A DNA stretch of 64,000 bases from Gammaproteobacteria bacterium (GCA_021773365.1 JAJFKF010000020.1:1-64000); one strand, 5' to 3'; positions 14,601-23,749 are shown, numbered from the stretch's first letter. A program made the numbers and translations. The notes: generated from the letters alone by a model not told the origin.

Positions 14601-15693
14601 AGTAGACCTCGGTGATACAACGCTGGCGCTGCTCGACGCCGAACTGCACGACCACATCGATCAGCCTGTAGAGCAGGTGCTTGATATCGGCGCGGGCGAG
14701 TTCGCGGCCAGCCTCGCTTTGCTTGACCAACAACACCAGCTGCTCGAACGCGAGTTCCGCGCTGGCGGCATGGATGCTGGTAATGGAGCCGGGGTGGCCG
14801 CTATTGACGTTGCGCAGGTAATCGAAGGCCTCCTCGCCCCGCAGCTCCGCGAGCAGGATCCGGTCGGGTTTCATGCGCAGGCAGGATTCCAGGAGCTGCT
14901 TTGGTGTCACCTTCGCCAGCCCCTGCCCGTCCTTGGAATAAAACAAACGGACGTGGTTGGGATGGCGGTCCAGGACCAGCTCCTGTGCATCCTCGATGGT
15001 GATGAGTCGTTCATCGCCGGCAATCTCGCGGATGAGCGCTTTGGTCAAGGTGGTCTTGCCCGAGCCGGTCGGGCCGCTCACCAGGATGTTCTTGCGGCTC
15101 CTGACGGCCAGGCGCATGAAGTCGGCGTACTCGCGGCGCCCCAGCAGCCGCAGCAGCGTCTCCTCCGTCTCGTCCAACGCATCGCTCGCCCGACGCGTGG
15201 CGGCGAAGATGCCGCGCCGCTCCAGTTCCTCGATGGTCCAGACCTCATCCGCTGGTCGACGAATGGTGATGGCCACGGTTCCTGTACTCGTCGCCGGCGG
15301 CAGCACGATCTGGATCCGCTCGCCGCTGGGCAGCGAGGCGGACAGGAGCGGGGATTCGGCATCGATGCGCTGACGGGTGGAGTTGGCCACCAGCTTGGCG
15401 AGATTCAGGCACCACTCGTAGGTGGCGAACGGAAGCGGCTCGCAGCGCCAGCCCGCGCGCGTTTCGACGTACGCCTCGCCGGGCCGGTTGATGCAGACTT
15501 CCGTAATCTCCGGATTGGTGAGGAGCGGCCGCAGGGCGCGCAGCGTGAGCTCCAGCGCAGAGGCCTCCGTGCCGACCGCATGCCAGGCGCCCCTGAACTC
15601 GGCCGTCGCCGCCCGCGAATCGCCCGCCACAGCCGGCGCAGGCGCGCCCGTGGTCCGGCGACTAACGACCGACTGCGGCGGGCCGAAGGTCAT
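14557..15693 (-). CDS. virB11: VirB11-type secretion ATPase
   Basis: A 378-aa hexameric traffic ATPase of the type IV secretion system, acting on the cytoplasmic face of the inner membrane. The N-terminal domain (LLTNPEITEVCINRPGEAYV, RIDAESPLLSASLPSGERIQ) is followed by the RecA-like domain with Walker A NILVSGPTGSGKTTLTKAL, the Asp box ERLITIEDAQEL, Walker B DRILLAELRGEEAFDYL and the His box GSITSIHAASAE. The start at 15693 overlaps the virB10 end by 32 bases, indicating coupling. Confidence 0.95.
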   Translation of the reverse strand: MTFGPPQSVVSRRTTGAPAPAVAGDSRAATAEFRGAWHAVGTEASALELTLRALRPLLTNPEITEVCINRPGEAYVETRAGWRCEPLPFATYEWCLNLAKLVANSTRQRIDAESPLLSASLPSGERIQIVLPPATSTGTVAITIRRPADEVWTIEELERRGIFAATRRASDALDETEETLLRLLGRREYADFMRLAVRSRKNILVSGPTGSGKTTLTKALIREIAGDERLITIEDAQELVLDRHPNHVRLFYSKDGQGLAKVTPKQLLESCLRMKPDRILLAELRGEEAFDYLRNVNSGHPGSITSIHAASAELAFEQLVLLVKQSEAGRELARADIKHLLYRLIDVVVQFGVEQRQRCITEVYYAPERKRRGLAAAG

Positions 15694-16861
15694 ACACAGT
15701 CCTGAAATCCAAATCACGGGCCACCAGCACCTGGATGCGATCGCCCTGGGGTTTGACGACGGTGGGCGGAATGTTGACGGTGGAGCGCAGGACCTCAGTG
15801 GCGATGTCCTGTGAGGTGGAGGGGTTGTAGATGACGGTGCCGCCTTGGCCTGTCGATTGCACCTCCCGCTGAATGGCCCCGTCGATGACGGAGATCAGGA
15901 TCGCCGCCCCGAAACGCTCAATGAAATGGCGGTCCACCGCCCCTGGCAGACCAGAACGCCCCAGTTCGTCCGTCCCCGGCGAGGCCAGCGGCACCACGAC
16001 GCCCGTGGGCGTGCGAGCCTCGGTCCACAGCACAAAGATGCGCGAGGATCCGCGCTCCACCCGCCCGCGCGTCTCGCCCACCAGCTTGGTGCCGCGTTCA
16101 AGCAGCACCACCTGGCCATCCGCACCGAAGGTGTCGGTGGCCGTCACACAGGTCGTCATGCCGGGCAGCGTGGAATCAATCGCGGTCTCCAGCGTGCAGT
16201 CGAGGAATGCGCCCTTGGGTAACAGCAAACGTCGAGTCGGCAGCACCTGCGCCCGCACCGCCGGCGTGGTGCCGGGCTGCAGGAGCGCATCGAGATCGCC
16301 GCCGGCAGGCGCGCTCCCTTCCGCCCCACTCTCTTCCATAAACGCCGGCCCCGACTCTGCAGCACTCGCCCCTTGCGCACTCGATACGCGCGTCACCACC
16401 GCACCGGACAGCTTGCGCTTCAGCACAAGGTCCTCTGGTGGCGGCGTCGGCGGCCGCGCCCCGCCGTAGGCCGCGGGCGCGCTCCTCACAGGTGGACTCC
16501 ACGAGGACGCTGATTCCGGGGGTTCTTCCGGCGCAGGTCCCAGAACATCCGCGAGCACCGGTGGCGGTGGATCGATCCGGCCCAGGGGCGGCAGCACCAT
16601 CTCGCCCTTGGCCTTGTCCCTGGCGCGGGACTGCGCGACCTCACCGGCCGCCGAGCGGCTGGCGAACACCTTCATGTAGTACCAGCCCATCAAACCTAAG
16701 GCCATTGCGCCCATCAGGCTCATGGCCAGCAGATTGCTCACGCGCGATTGCAGGGACGGCGGTCGATTGACGGCCGCGGCGCCGCGCTCGCCGGCGACAG
16801 CTTCCGGCACGTCCTCTTCCGTGACCGCCTGGGCGTCCGGTGTGCGACGGAACAGCTTCAC
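15662..16861 (-). CDS. virB10: VirB10-type core channel protein
   Basis: A 399-aa protein that spans from the inner to the outer membrane. A cytoplasmic tail is followed by one membrane helix near residues 44-64 (LLAMSLMGAMALGLMGWYYM), a proline-rich periplasmic linker (RIDPPPPVLADVLGPAPEEP) and the conserved C-terminal barrel-forming domain (LLLPKGAFLDCTLETAIDST, VVLLERGTKLVGETRG, RIFVLWTEARTPTGVVVPL). It senses ATP use by VirB11 and VirD4 and gates the channel formed with VirB7 and VirB9, both encoded just upstream. Confidence 0.95.
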   Translation of the reverse strand: MKLFRRTPDAQAVTEEDVPEAVAGERGAAAVNRPPSLQSRVSNLLAMSLMGAMALGLMGWYYMKVFASRSAAGEVAQSRARDKAKGEMVLPPLGRIDPPPPVLADVLGPAPEEPPESASSWSPPVRSAPAAYGGARPPTPPPEDLVLKRKLSGAVVTRVSSAQGASAAESGPAFMEESGAEGSAPAGGDLDALLQPGTTPAVRAQVLPTRRLLLPKGAFLDCTLETAIDSTLPGMTTCVTATDTFGADGQVVLLERGTKLVGETRGRVERGSSRIFVLWTEARTPTGVVVPLASPGTDELGRSGLPGAVDRHFIERFGAAILISVIDGAIQREVQSTGQGGTVIYNPSTSQDIATEVLRSTVNIPPTVVKPQGDRIQVLVARDLDFRTVYDLRPAAVGR

Positions 16862-17661
16862 AGCCCGGGCTCCTTACGTGCGCGCATGACCTCGGGCGAT
16901 ACCGTTCCGGTGTCCAGGCGTTCGCCCGCGCCGGAGAAACCTTTGTTGACGATGCAAGCCGTCAGCTTTCCCCGGCGAAGGATCAGCTTGCGGGCCACAC
17001 GATGAATGACGACCACGCCCTCTTCCACATGGAAATTCAGGAGCGACTCGGTGTCATCGTCATTGCGCACGAAGATGGCGGGCAGTTCCGCGCGGACGCT
17101 GAATGTCAGGCGTGTATGAATGCCATCGTCAAAAGCCGCCAAAGGTTTCAACACCTTCTCGCCACAGAACCAGTAGTCCGTATTCCGCGGCCGCTCCGCC
17201 GGGGCGCGGGCAAGGGCGTCGGAGACGCGCGCGCCGGCGCCCGCTTCCGCAAGTACCCGCGGGTCGGCGGGATAGTTGAACCGGACGGCGTAGATAGCCT
17301 CCCTCACATACCGCTCCGGCGGCTCCGTTCTCGCCGAGTAGTCAAACCGGTAGGCGCGGCGATTGGTATAGATAATGAGATTGGTGGCCACCACGGGCGC
17401 GGCGGGCTTGAGATGCACCTGGTTGCGGAAGCCGTCGATGGCCACGGCCTCAAGATCCCCGCCCGCCTTGCCGGCGAACACTTCGCCCTCCTCAAAGATC
17501 AGTTCGATCACATAGCCCACAACCCCGGCGAGCTTGTACACCTCGTCCGGGCTGTAGAGCGCTGTGCGGATGCGTGCATCGGTCACGCCCTTGGCCGGAA
17601 CAGTCTCGGCCTGCGCCAGGCTCATGGCGCCGATCAGCAAAATGACCGCTGCTGTCTTCAC
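16858..17661 (-). CDS. virB9: VirB9-type outer-membrane core protein
   Basis: A 267-aa periplasmic protein with a signal peptide (MKTAAVILLIGAMSLAQA). The N-terminal domain contains VKGVTDARIRTALYSPDEVYK-type sequence (split by variation), VVATNLIIYTNRRAYRF and RYVREAIYAVRFNYP; the C-terminal domain contains NTDYWFCGEKVLKPLAAFDD and GVVVIHRVARKLILRRGK. With VirB7 and VirB10 it forms the outer-membrane ring of the channel. Its start overlaps the virB8 stop by 4 bases and its stop overlaps the virB10 start by 4 bases. Confidence 0.93.
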   Translation of the reverse strand: MKTAAVILLIGAMSLAQAETVPAKGVTDARIRTALYSPDEVYKLAGVVGYVIELIFEEGEVFAGKAGGDLEAVAIDGFRNQVHLKPAAPVVATNLIIYTNRRAYRFDYSARTEPPERYVREAIYAVRFNYPADPRVLAEAGAGARVSDALARAPAERPRNTDYWFCGEKVLKPLAAFDDGIHTRLTFSVRAELPAIFVRNDDDTESLLNFHVEEGVVVIHRVARKLILRRGKLTACIVNKGFSGAGERLDTGTVSPEVMRARKEPGL

Positions 17662-18380
17662 GACCCAGCCCCCGCGCTCGCCGCAGCCGACGGAGTTGAG
17701 ATCTCCGGCTGCGCCTGGAACTCCACGATCTTGAAGCCCAGGGGATTCCAGCGGCGAAGCTTGGGATTCTCGGACGGTTCGCCGTAGACGAACTGAATGG
17801 TCGAGATCCAGTGACTGACCTGCTCCTCCCCGCCGCCCGAATTTCGCCGGGACCTGGCGTAGCGCACCTGGGCAAGATCCCGTACGCCATTGGCGCGATC
17901 AAAGAAGCTGATGGAACTGACCTGCGCGCGCACCACCGAGCCGTCCTTGTGACGGTTCAGGGGTGAGTCGGGATTGGCGCGGTTCCATTGCGCCGACCAG
18001 CGTTGATTGCGCGCGGCACCGTGGAAGGCGGCGCACTCCTCGTAGTCGCTTTCGGCGGTGGCGTGGTTGAAACGCTCGCAGACGGTGACATAGTGGTCCA
18101 GAAAGTAGCGGGTCACTGCCTCCGGCATATCCGCGCCGCCCGGAAAGGCGGGTACCACATCGACAATCCCGGTGCTGTTATCCACGCGGATGACGAAGGG
18201 CTCCACGCGCTTCAACGGCATCAACAACATCAGCGCGACGATGGCCACGGCGCTCATCAGCACGGCCACTGCCGCCACGCGCCAGGCGATGCGCATGCTG
18301 CGTTCTGCCATGGCCACGCGGTTCAGATCCCAGGCGGTGGCCTCGGCGAAGTAGGCTTTAAGGTCCGGGTCCTTCTTCAT
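17658..18380 (-). CDS. virB8: VirB8-type assembly protein
   Basis: A 240-aa bitopic inner-membrane protein that nucleates the secretion channel. A short cytoplasmic part (YFAEATAWDLNRVAMAERS) leads into a membrane helix near residues 32-54 (AWRVAAVAVLMSAVAIVALM) and the periplasmic NTF2-like domain (VEPFVIRVDNSTGIVDVVPA, YFLDHYVTVCERFNHATAES, RDLAQVRYARSRR). Family length is typical. It overlaps virB7 and virB9 by 4 bases each. Confidence 0.93.
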   Translation of the reverse strand: MKKDPDLKAYFAEATAWDLNRVAMAERSMRIAWRVAAVAVLMSAVAIVALMLLMPLKRVEPFVIRVDNSTGIVDVVPAFPGGADMPEAVTRYFLDHYVTVCERFNHATAESDYEECAAFHGAARNQRWSAQWNRANPDSPLNRHKDGSVVRAQVSSISFFDRANGVRDLAQVRYARSRRNSGGGEEQVSHWISTIQFVYGEPSENPKLRRWNPLGFKIVEFQAQPEISTPSAAASAGAGS

Positions 18381-18538
18381 GGCGTGCGCGCTTCCGTGGT
18401 GTTCTTTGTCGCCGGCGCGTTGATGGGTTCAAGTCGCCAGGTGCAATCCACCCGTTTCGCGCCGCTCGCACAGGCGGTGAGCACCAGTGTCGCGAGCAGC
18501 ACGCCTGTCGCACGTACCCATCGTTTGGGCGCTGTCAT
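18377..18538 (-). CDS. virB7: VirB7-like lipoprotein
   Basis: A 53-aa lipoprotein between virB6 and virB8. It has a basic start, a hydrophobic stretch (VLLATLVLTACASG) and the lipobox LTAC, so Cys at about residue 23 should be lipidated and anchored in the outer membrane. The mature part holds a second Cys (VDCTWRLEP), as VirB7 proteins do for a disulfide with VirB9. Its ATG overlaps the virB6 stop and its stop overlaps the virB8 start, each as ATGA, which supports a translated gene despite its size. Confidence 0.85.
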   Translation of the reverse strand: MTAPKRWVRATGVLLATLVLTACASGAKRVDCTWRLEPINAPATKNTTEARTP

Positions 18539-19545
18539 ACCGGCCTCCTGCGCAAAGTGTTGTCGCGGCGGGCGATCCGGCGGATGCCGCGCTGGGTGTG
18601 GTAACCGGCCTTGCGCGAGAGGCTGTCCGTGCGCAGGGTCTCCCGATCCATCAGCAAACCCCGTCCGAACTGTCCGCCCCGGCGAGTCGCGCCCTTGAGC
18701 CGCCCCAAGCCCCAGCCGATTGCCCCGGACACCGCGCCGAAGGAGGACAGCGCCACCCCGCTCGCCAGACCCTGCGCCATGGGTGGGACCTGCTTCATGA
18801 TGAGAAAGGTGAGCCCGGCAGCGATGCAGACTTTCAGTGCATGACCGATCTGGATATCACCCCCGGCGCTAGCCGCCTGCTCAGCGGCGGAGGAGATCAC
18901 CTGCATCATGAGCGCGGCCACCAGTACCACCAGGATGGTGATGAAGGCGTAGTTGGCGAGCTGCGCGATCCAGCTCTCAAAGAAGCGCTTGGTGGTCTCG
19001 AAGAACAGAAACGCGACGAACAGCGGTCCCAGCGCGATCAGCACCGACAGCGCAATGCGCGAGAGCGCCAGCAGAAACATGGTGTAGACGGCCGTGAGCC
19101 CCACGATCATCCACACGGCAAATCCTGCGATATAGAACCCAAAGTTGCCGTCGAAGATGCCGCCCTTCTCGATCAGCAGCGATGCGGCCGCATCGCCATC
19201 GAACATGATCTCATCGACCACACCGACGGCATCGTCTGCCCCCAGGACGCCGGCGGCCAGTTGCGCGGGGGCGAAGAAGAAGGTGTCCACGATCAGTTCG
19301 TTGTAGAGCCAAAACTGCAGCGAGATGCCGAGCACCAGGGCAAGGGTCAGCAGGCGTTTCACGCCCACCATGAAGGGCTCCTCGACCTTGCCGGTAAGTT
19401 GCAGGTAGCCCCACACCACCACGTAGAACACGCCCAACGTCACGATGGCCGGCTCCAGCAAGGTGGCCATGCGCGCGGTCTTCTCGCCGATGTAGGTGGC
19501 CAGAATCGTGGTCAGCCAAAGATCGAATTCGCCAAAAAATCCCAT
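18535..19545 (-). CDS. virB6: VirB6-type polytopic channel protein
   Basis: A 336-aa inner-membrane protein with five to six hydrophobic segments, for example AIVTLGVFYVVVWGYL, LLTLALVLGISLQFWLY, IAGFAVWMIVGLTAVYTMFL, VLIALGPLFVAFLFF and YAFITILVVLVAALMMQVI. The IALGPLFVAFLFFETTKRFF stretch is typical of VirB6/TrbL. The C-terminus is a basic cytoplasmic tail. The ATG at 19545 (MGFFGEFDLW) is preferred over an upstream start that would overlap the exclusion lipoprotein gene. Confidence 0.92.
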   Translation of the reverse strand: MGFFGEFDLWLTTILATYIGEKTARMATLLEPAIVTLGVFYVVVWGYLQLTGKVEEPFMVGVKRLLTLALVLGISLQFWLYNELIVDTFFFAPAQLAAGVLGADDAVGVVDEIMFDGDAAASLLIEKGGIFDGNFGFYIAGFAVWMIVGLTAVYTMFLLALSRIALSVLIALGPLFVAFLFFETTKRFFESWIAQLANYAFITILVVLVAALMMQVISSAAEQAASAGGDIQIGHALKVCIAAGLTFLIMKQVPPMAQGLASGVALSSFGAVSGAIGWGLGRLKGATRRGGQFGRGLLMDRETLRTDSLSRKAGYHTQRGIRRIARRDNTLRRRPV

Positions 19546-19555
19546 CAGAGCGCGC

Positions 19556-19876
19556 TCAGAGATCCTGCGCCCGGTTGCCCCCGACGACGATCTCGCCGGG
19601 CGCAACCTGGGTCATGCCGTTCGCAGGGTCCGGCAGCGGGAGCGCGGGCGGTATGTCGCGCAGCGAGCGATGGCTCTGAAGCCGCTCGGCCTGTTTGGCG
19701 TTGATGCAGTCGGGGGTCTTGCCCAGCGTCCCCGGATCGTTGGCGCAGCGCTCAAGCGTCGCGTCCCGCAACATTTCGTCCGCTCGATAGTCGTCCACCG
19801 TATGACGCGCCGACTCGGGCGTGGGCGAGCAGGCGCAGGCCATGAGCACAACCACAAGGAAGGAGAACAGGCGCAT
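19556..19876 (-). CDS. eexN: EexN-like entry-exclusion lipoprotein
   Basis: A 106-aa lipoprotein with signal and lipobox MRLFSFLVVVLMACAC. The mature part carries the family signature: VDDYRADEMLRDATLERCAN followed by DPGTLGKTPDCINAKQAER. EexN-type proteins sit in the recipient membrane and block redundant uptake of the same element. The gene lies between virB5 and virB6, the usual place for exclusion genes in VirB-type conjugation operons. Confidence 0.85.
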   Translation of the reverse strand: MRLFSFLVVVLMACACSPTPESARHTVDDYRADEMLRDATLERCANDPGTLGKTPDCINAKQAERLQSHRSLRDIPPALPLPDPANGMTQVAPGEIVVGGNRAQDL

Positions 19877-19886
19877 GGCGACTCCT

Positions 19887-20567
19887 TCAGTTGTTCAGGC
19901 CAACCGGCGGCAGACTTCTGAGCGAACCAATGTCGGCAATGGCGCGCTCGCGCGCTTGCTGTTTCCTCGCCCACTCCTCGGCCTGCGCGGCCTGGAAGAG
20001 GAGCTGCAGCTTGGTGTGTTCGTTCTGGAGCATGAGCTGCTCGGCTGAAATCCGCGCCTGCAGATCCATGATGGCCTTCGGATCCTGCGCGGTGCCGATA
20101 GCGTCGATCAGCTGCTGAAGCGCGGCGAAGCGCTGACTGGTGGCCGCCAGCGCCCGCTGGGTGCTTACCTGCAGCATGGCGGCCGACCGCCGTGCCGCTT
20201 CGAGTTGCGCGCGTTCCTCGGCCGACAGGCGCGCGGTCTGCTGCGCCGTCAACACCGAGTTCGCCGCGACAATGGCGGCGATCTCGGCGGTCATCCCCGT
20301 GCCCAGCGCCTGCCAGTCCGGCGGCAGGTACTCGCGTACCGTGCCCTCGAGCAGCCGCTCCATGCCTCGATTACCAGTGATCGCCTGGTATTCGGCTTCA
20401 GCCTGCGAGAGGTGTTGCCGCGCGGTTTCGAGCTGGCGCTTCAGCGCGCGAATCTGGCTGCGCAGCTGCGTAATGGCCCGCACATCGATCACGGCCATGG
20501 CGGCCTGAGCACTGGTGGAAATCACGCCGGAAATAAGGATACCCACCAGCAATACACGCTTCATCAT
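19887..20567 (-). CDS. virB5: VirB5-type minor pilus protein
   Basis: A 226-aa secreted protein with a signal peptide (VLLVGILISGVISTSAQAAM). The mature chain is almost wholly helical and coiled-coil prone (AITQLRSQIRALKRQLETAR, QLIDAIGTAQDPKAIMDLQA, LQNEHTKLQLLFQAAQAEEW), as in VirB5/TrbJ proteins at the pilus tip. It overlaps virB4 upstream by 4 bases. Confidence 0.9.
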   Translation of the reverse strand: MMKRVLLVGILISGVISTSAQAAMAVIDVRAITQLRSQIRALKRQLETARQHLSQAEAEYQAITGNRGMERLLEGTVREYLPPDWQALGTGMTAEIAAIVAANSVLTAQQTARLSAEERAQLEAARRSAAMLQVSTQRALAATSQRFAALQQLIDAIGTAQDPKAIMDLQARISAEQLMLQNEHTKLQLLFQAAQAEEWARKQQARERAIADIGSLRSLPPVGLNN

Positions 20568-22963
20568 GACGAACTCTCCTGTTCAAGAAAAAGGGGAAGC
20601 CAGCGTTTAGGATCGGGACCAACCTCACTGATCAGACGGTGGACCTCCTCCACCGTCTGCGCGCGGCCGGAGATGACTTTCAATTCCGCGTCAAAGCCCT
20701 TGAGATCCAGCTCGCACACCACGCTGTGGTGGCCCTGCTTGATGAGGAACTGGCGGGAGCCGGGCTCCAGCTGCTCCTTGATGAGTTTGAACTCGCGCTC
20801 GGAGAGCCCGAAACCGTCCATGTAGTCTTCGGCATTCGCATCGGCATTCGGAAAGAACACCTTGGTGGGCGTCTGTTCGATGATGGTGCGACTGATGGCG
20901 CTGCCCAGCACATCGCTCGGGCTTTGCGTCGCCATGCACATGACGCCATTCAACTTGCGCCAGGTCTTCGGTCCGTCCTTGGCGAAGCTCTCAAACGCTG
21001 AATCGGCGAGCAATCGCCAAAACTCATCCATCCAGCACACCAGTTTCCGCCCGTCCAGGAGCTGGCGGACCAGGTGAAACAGGTACAGCGTCAGCGGCGC
21101 TCGGGTGGCGGTGTTGTCCAGGAAGTCGGTGACATCCACGCCAAACAATGCGGCGTGACTTAACCGCTCGGCCATCTCATCGCGACCATGATCGAACACC
21201 CAAGCGTAGTCTCCACCTGCGCTGGCGCACCAGCGTTTCAGGCGGGCGTGTACGCCGTCGGCACGAGTAGCATCGGTGAACTCAATTAGCCGCGACAAGC
21301 GGCGCGTCTCAGGTTCCAGCGCCAATGTGCCGCGCAGGGCGTGGTCGAGATCGGCTTCCTCACCCACCGACAACGGCGCACCGGCAACAAGGCTGCGAAG
21401 CCAGGTTTTCAAGAACTCCACGTTGCCTGGAGTGGCTTCAAGCTGGAGCGGGTTGCAGCCTGTTGGCGCACCGTTCTTCAGCGGCAGATACGTACCGCCC
21501 ATCGCCCGCACCAGGATCTCAAGACCCCGATCCTTGTCGATCACCACCTGCGTAACGCCCTGGCGCGAGAGCATGGCCACGAGAAATTCAACAAACACGG
21601 TCTTCCCCGAACCGCTGGGACCGCAGATGAACGTATGCCCGATGTCCTTGCGACTCCCGCCATCCGGGTCGTTCGGGTCGCTGGCATGGAGCGAGAAGTA
21701 ATACGGCGAGCGTGCGCTCGTAATCAGCAAGGTCAACGCATTCCCCCAGTGGTTGCCCGTCGCGCGGCCGGCGGGAAAGTTGTGGAAGGCAGCCATCCCG
21801 GAGAAATTGCGCGAGGTGATGGGCGCCTTGCGCGGACGCATCGAGAAGCACCCCGGCAACTGCGCCCAGTACGCGGCCTCCAGCGCCAGGTCCTCGCGCG
21901 CGACGGTCATGCCGGTGTCGGCCAGCAGCGTACGGGCGAGCGCCACGTCTTCGTTGAGGCGTTTAAGGTCGTCCGACAACACCTGCAAGGTCAGATGATG
22001 ATCGCCCATCACAAACGCATTGCCGGTCAGCTCGTCCAGCGCATCCTTCAGCTCCTCGGCTTGGGTGACAGCGAAGTCGCCGGCGTTGGACATCTGGTGG
22101 TACTGGCGCTGCAGGAGGCCTTGCCCGGCCGCCTTGGTCAGAAAGGCGAAGGATTGGGTCAGAACGAACGGAAACGGCGTGGACAGCAGCGCGTCATACA
22201 TGCCTGGCATGGTCGGCGTCGGATATTCCTTGACGCCGAGCATCGCCCCGAAGCGTGTAGAGGAAGGCGATCGATATTCAATCGCCTCGGTTCCAAAAAT
22301 AACGCGTGAGCTGGTCAGCACTTCCCGAATCGGGGCGCGCGGCAAGGGGACCGCCTGAGCTTCGGCGTTGATAAAACAGCCCAGGAATTCCAGCGCTCGC
22401 GAGTAGCGCCGGCCGCCGCGCTCGTAGATGCCCAGCACTTCGGCGTCATAGCGCGCGAGTGATGAGAGCAGTGTCTGCCGCAACTTCTCGCTGGCATCCA
22501 GTCCATCGGCGAGCTGTGCGCAATCATCATCTCCTGAGCGCTTCTTCAGGAGAGAGGCCGCCCAGCTTGAGGCTACCCCGCTCACCGGCCGGTACACCAC
22601 CGAGAGATACAGGTCGTTGACCATGAGGGTCTGCTCGCCGAGCCGCTGGCGGTACTTTGTCGCCAGCCCTTCAGCGAACGCCCCACCTCGCCCACCGCCC
22701 GGTACCGACCGCTCGCGCCGGCGAATGACGTGCGTCCACAATGCCACCTGGGCACTGGCGACATTGCGCCACAGTACGTTCAACCGCTCATGCCAGTTGT
22801 TCAGCACTTCATCGTCGGCACTTTCGAAGCTGGCACCGGCGATTTTGAACACCTGGACGAAACCGCCATCTATCGTGCGCACGACTTCGGGTGCGACGTG
22901 GGCGGTATAGGGAATCCGGTGCGCGGCGGACATCTCGCGCCGAAGGGCGGCGGCGCGTTTCAT
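20564..22963 (-). CDS. virB4: VirB4-type secretion ATPase
   Basis: A 799-aa ATPase that powers pilus assembly and substrate transfer. The N-terminal CagE/TrbE-VirB part (to about residue 400) includes NNWHERLNVLWRNVASAQVA and GMAAFHNFPAGRATGNHWGN. The C-terminal ATPase has Walker A GHTFICGPSGSGKTVFVEF (about residue 448), VVIDKDRGLEILVRAMGGTY, Walker B KLVCWMDEFWRLLAD and the arginine-finger region MATQSPSDVLGSAISRTIIE. Start and stop overlap virB3 and virB5 by 4 bases each. Confidence 0.95.
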   Translation of the reverse strand: MKRAAALRREMSAAHRIPYTAHVAPEVVRTIDGGFVQVFKIAGASFESADDEVLNNWHERLNVLWRNVASAQVALWTHVIRRRERSVPGGGRGGAFAEGLATKYRQRLGEQTLMVNDLYLSVVYRPVSGVASSWAASLLKKRSGDDDCAQLADGLDASEKLRQTLLSSLARYDAEVLGIYERGGRRYSRALEFLGCFINAEAQAVPLPRAPIREVLTSSRVIFGTEAIEYRSPSSTRFGAMLGVKEYPTPTMPGMYDALLSTPFPFVLTQSFAFLTKAAGQGLLQRQYHQMSNAGDFAVTQAEELKDALDELTGNAFVMGDHHLTLQVLSDDLKRLNEDVALARTLLADTGMTVAREDLALEAAYWAQLPGCFSMRPRKAPITSRNFSGMAAFHNFPAGRATGNHWGNALTLLITSARSPYYFSLHASDPNDPDGGSRKDIGHTFICGPSGSGKTVFVEFLVAMLSRQGVTQVVIDKDRGLEILVRAMGGTYLPLKNGAPTGCNPLQLEATPGNVEFLKTWLRSLVAGAPLSVGEEADLDHALRGTLALEPETRRLSRLIEFTDATRADGVHARLKRWCASAGGDYAWVFDHGRDEMAERLSHAALFGVDVTDFLDNTATRAPLTLYLFHLVRQLLDGRKLVCWMDEFWRLLADSAFESFAKDGPKTWRKLNGVMCMATQSPSDVLGSAISRTIIEQTPTKVFFPNADANAEDYMDGFGLSEREFKLIKEQLEPGSRQFLIKQGHHSVVCELDLKGFDAELKVISGRAQTVEEVHRLISEVGPDPKRWLPLFLEQESSS

Positions 22964-23331
22964 GGGAGCACCCCCACTTGAGGGTGCAAGACGCGTCTGC
23001 GCCCTGCGGCGTCAGGTAAATCCAGCATCAGCGGGCAATAGCTCGCGCCTTTCCAATACCGCGCGCTCGTCAACAGCCCAAGAAGTCGCGTCCTCGCCCA
23101 GACCAGCAGCAGATCGAAGTAGCGTGGATCGCGGGCACAGAGGAGCGCCGAGACCCCGTGGATCGGGAGGGCCAGGAGGAGCACCAGGAGGTTCTTGGTC
23201 AGCAGGAACGCCTCCATGACGAATACCAAATTCATCATTATGGCAACGTAGGTCACCCCGAACCGGATAGGCGGCCGCGTGACCGCGACGAACAGCGTAT
23301 CGGCCATCAGTCCTGCGTTGCGGTCCTCCAT
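22960..23331 (-). CDS. virB3: VirB3-type inner-membrane protein
   Basis: A 123-aa protein with the VirB3 layout: a short start (LFVAVTRPPIRFGVTYVAIM) and two adjacent hydrophobic segments (MMNLVFVMEAFLL and LVLLLALPIHGVSALLC), then the motif DPRYFDLLLVWARTR. It works with VirB4 in pilus assembly. It begins 3 bases after the virB2 stop and overlaps virB4. Confidence 0.92.
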   Translation of the reverse strand: MEDRNAGLMADTLFVAVTRPPIRFGVTYVAIMMNLVFVMEAFLLTKNLLVLLLALPIHGVSALLCARDPRYFDLLLVWARTRLLGLLTSARYWKGASYCPLMLDLPDAAGRRRVLHPQVGVLP

Positions 23332-23334
23332 GCG

Positions 23335-23625
23335 CTAGACCCCGAACATGCCCTTGATCCAATCCACAATCTGCGGCGCCCCGAAGATGGCGGCAATTCC
23401 GATAATTGCACCAATGACCCAGCCCCAAGAGACCTTCCCCACCGCCGCCGCGATCGCCAACCCAATGACAATCAGGACGGCAATCGGAGTCGCGATCGTC
23501 AGCGCGAAATCGACTAGTGAGTTGGCCCCCGTATCGAAGGGCGACGCCTGCGCCCATGTCCGCGAAGGCAATGCCACCACCAGCACCCATACGTCCCTGA
23601 TCCCCGCCCATCCAGTTCGGTCCAT
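23335..23625 (-). CDS. virB2: VirB2-type major pilin
   Basis: A 96-aa prepilin. A leader (VWVLVVALPSRTWAQA) is followed by the two pilin helices TIATPIAVLIVIGLAIAAAV and WGWVIGAIIGIAAIFGAPQI, then DWIKGMFG. It is the first surviving gene of the secretion operon. No virB1-type lytic transglycosylase precedes it; instead the sequence runs into an inverted repeat and an insertion-sequence fragment. Confidence 0.9.
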   Translation of the reverse strand: MDRTGWAGIRDVWVLVVALPSRTWAQASPFDTGANSLVDFALTIATPIAVLIVIGLAIAAAVGKVSWGWVIGAIIGIAAIFGAPQIVDWIKGMFGV

Positions 23626-23682
23626 TCCGCACCCCTATCGTTGTGGTCCAGCTATCGAACCACCGGGGCGGATCCACAGACA

Positions 23683-23719
23683 GACCGCGATTCGGTCCAA
23701 AACGACTCAAATCGCGGTC
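23683..23719. promoter_or_regulatory. Inverted repeat upstream of virB2 (operator candidate)
   Basis: GACCGCGATT and AATCGCGGTC form a perfect 10-bp inverted repeat around a 17-base spacer, 58 bases upstream of the virB2 ATG. Its place in the presumed promoter region of the secretion operon suggests a repressor site. No repressor gene is recognisable nearby. Confidence 0.5.
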
Positions 23720-23749
23720 AACGGCAGCTCAGGGTCAACGCCCGGGAGA

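Noticed and set aside
14416-15705. Long plus-strand open frame over virB11, and similar ones over virB6, virB4 and virB8
   Set aside because: High G+C gives long antisense frames. The minus-strand genes have full family motifs and overlapping starts and stops, so these are shadows.
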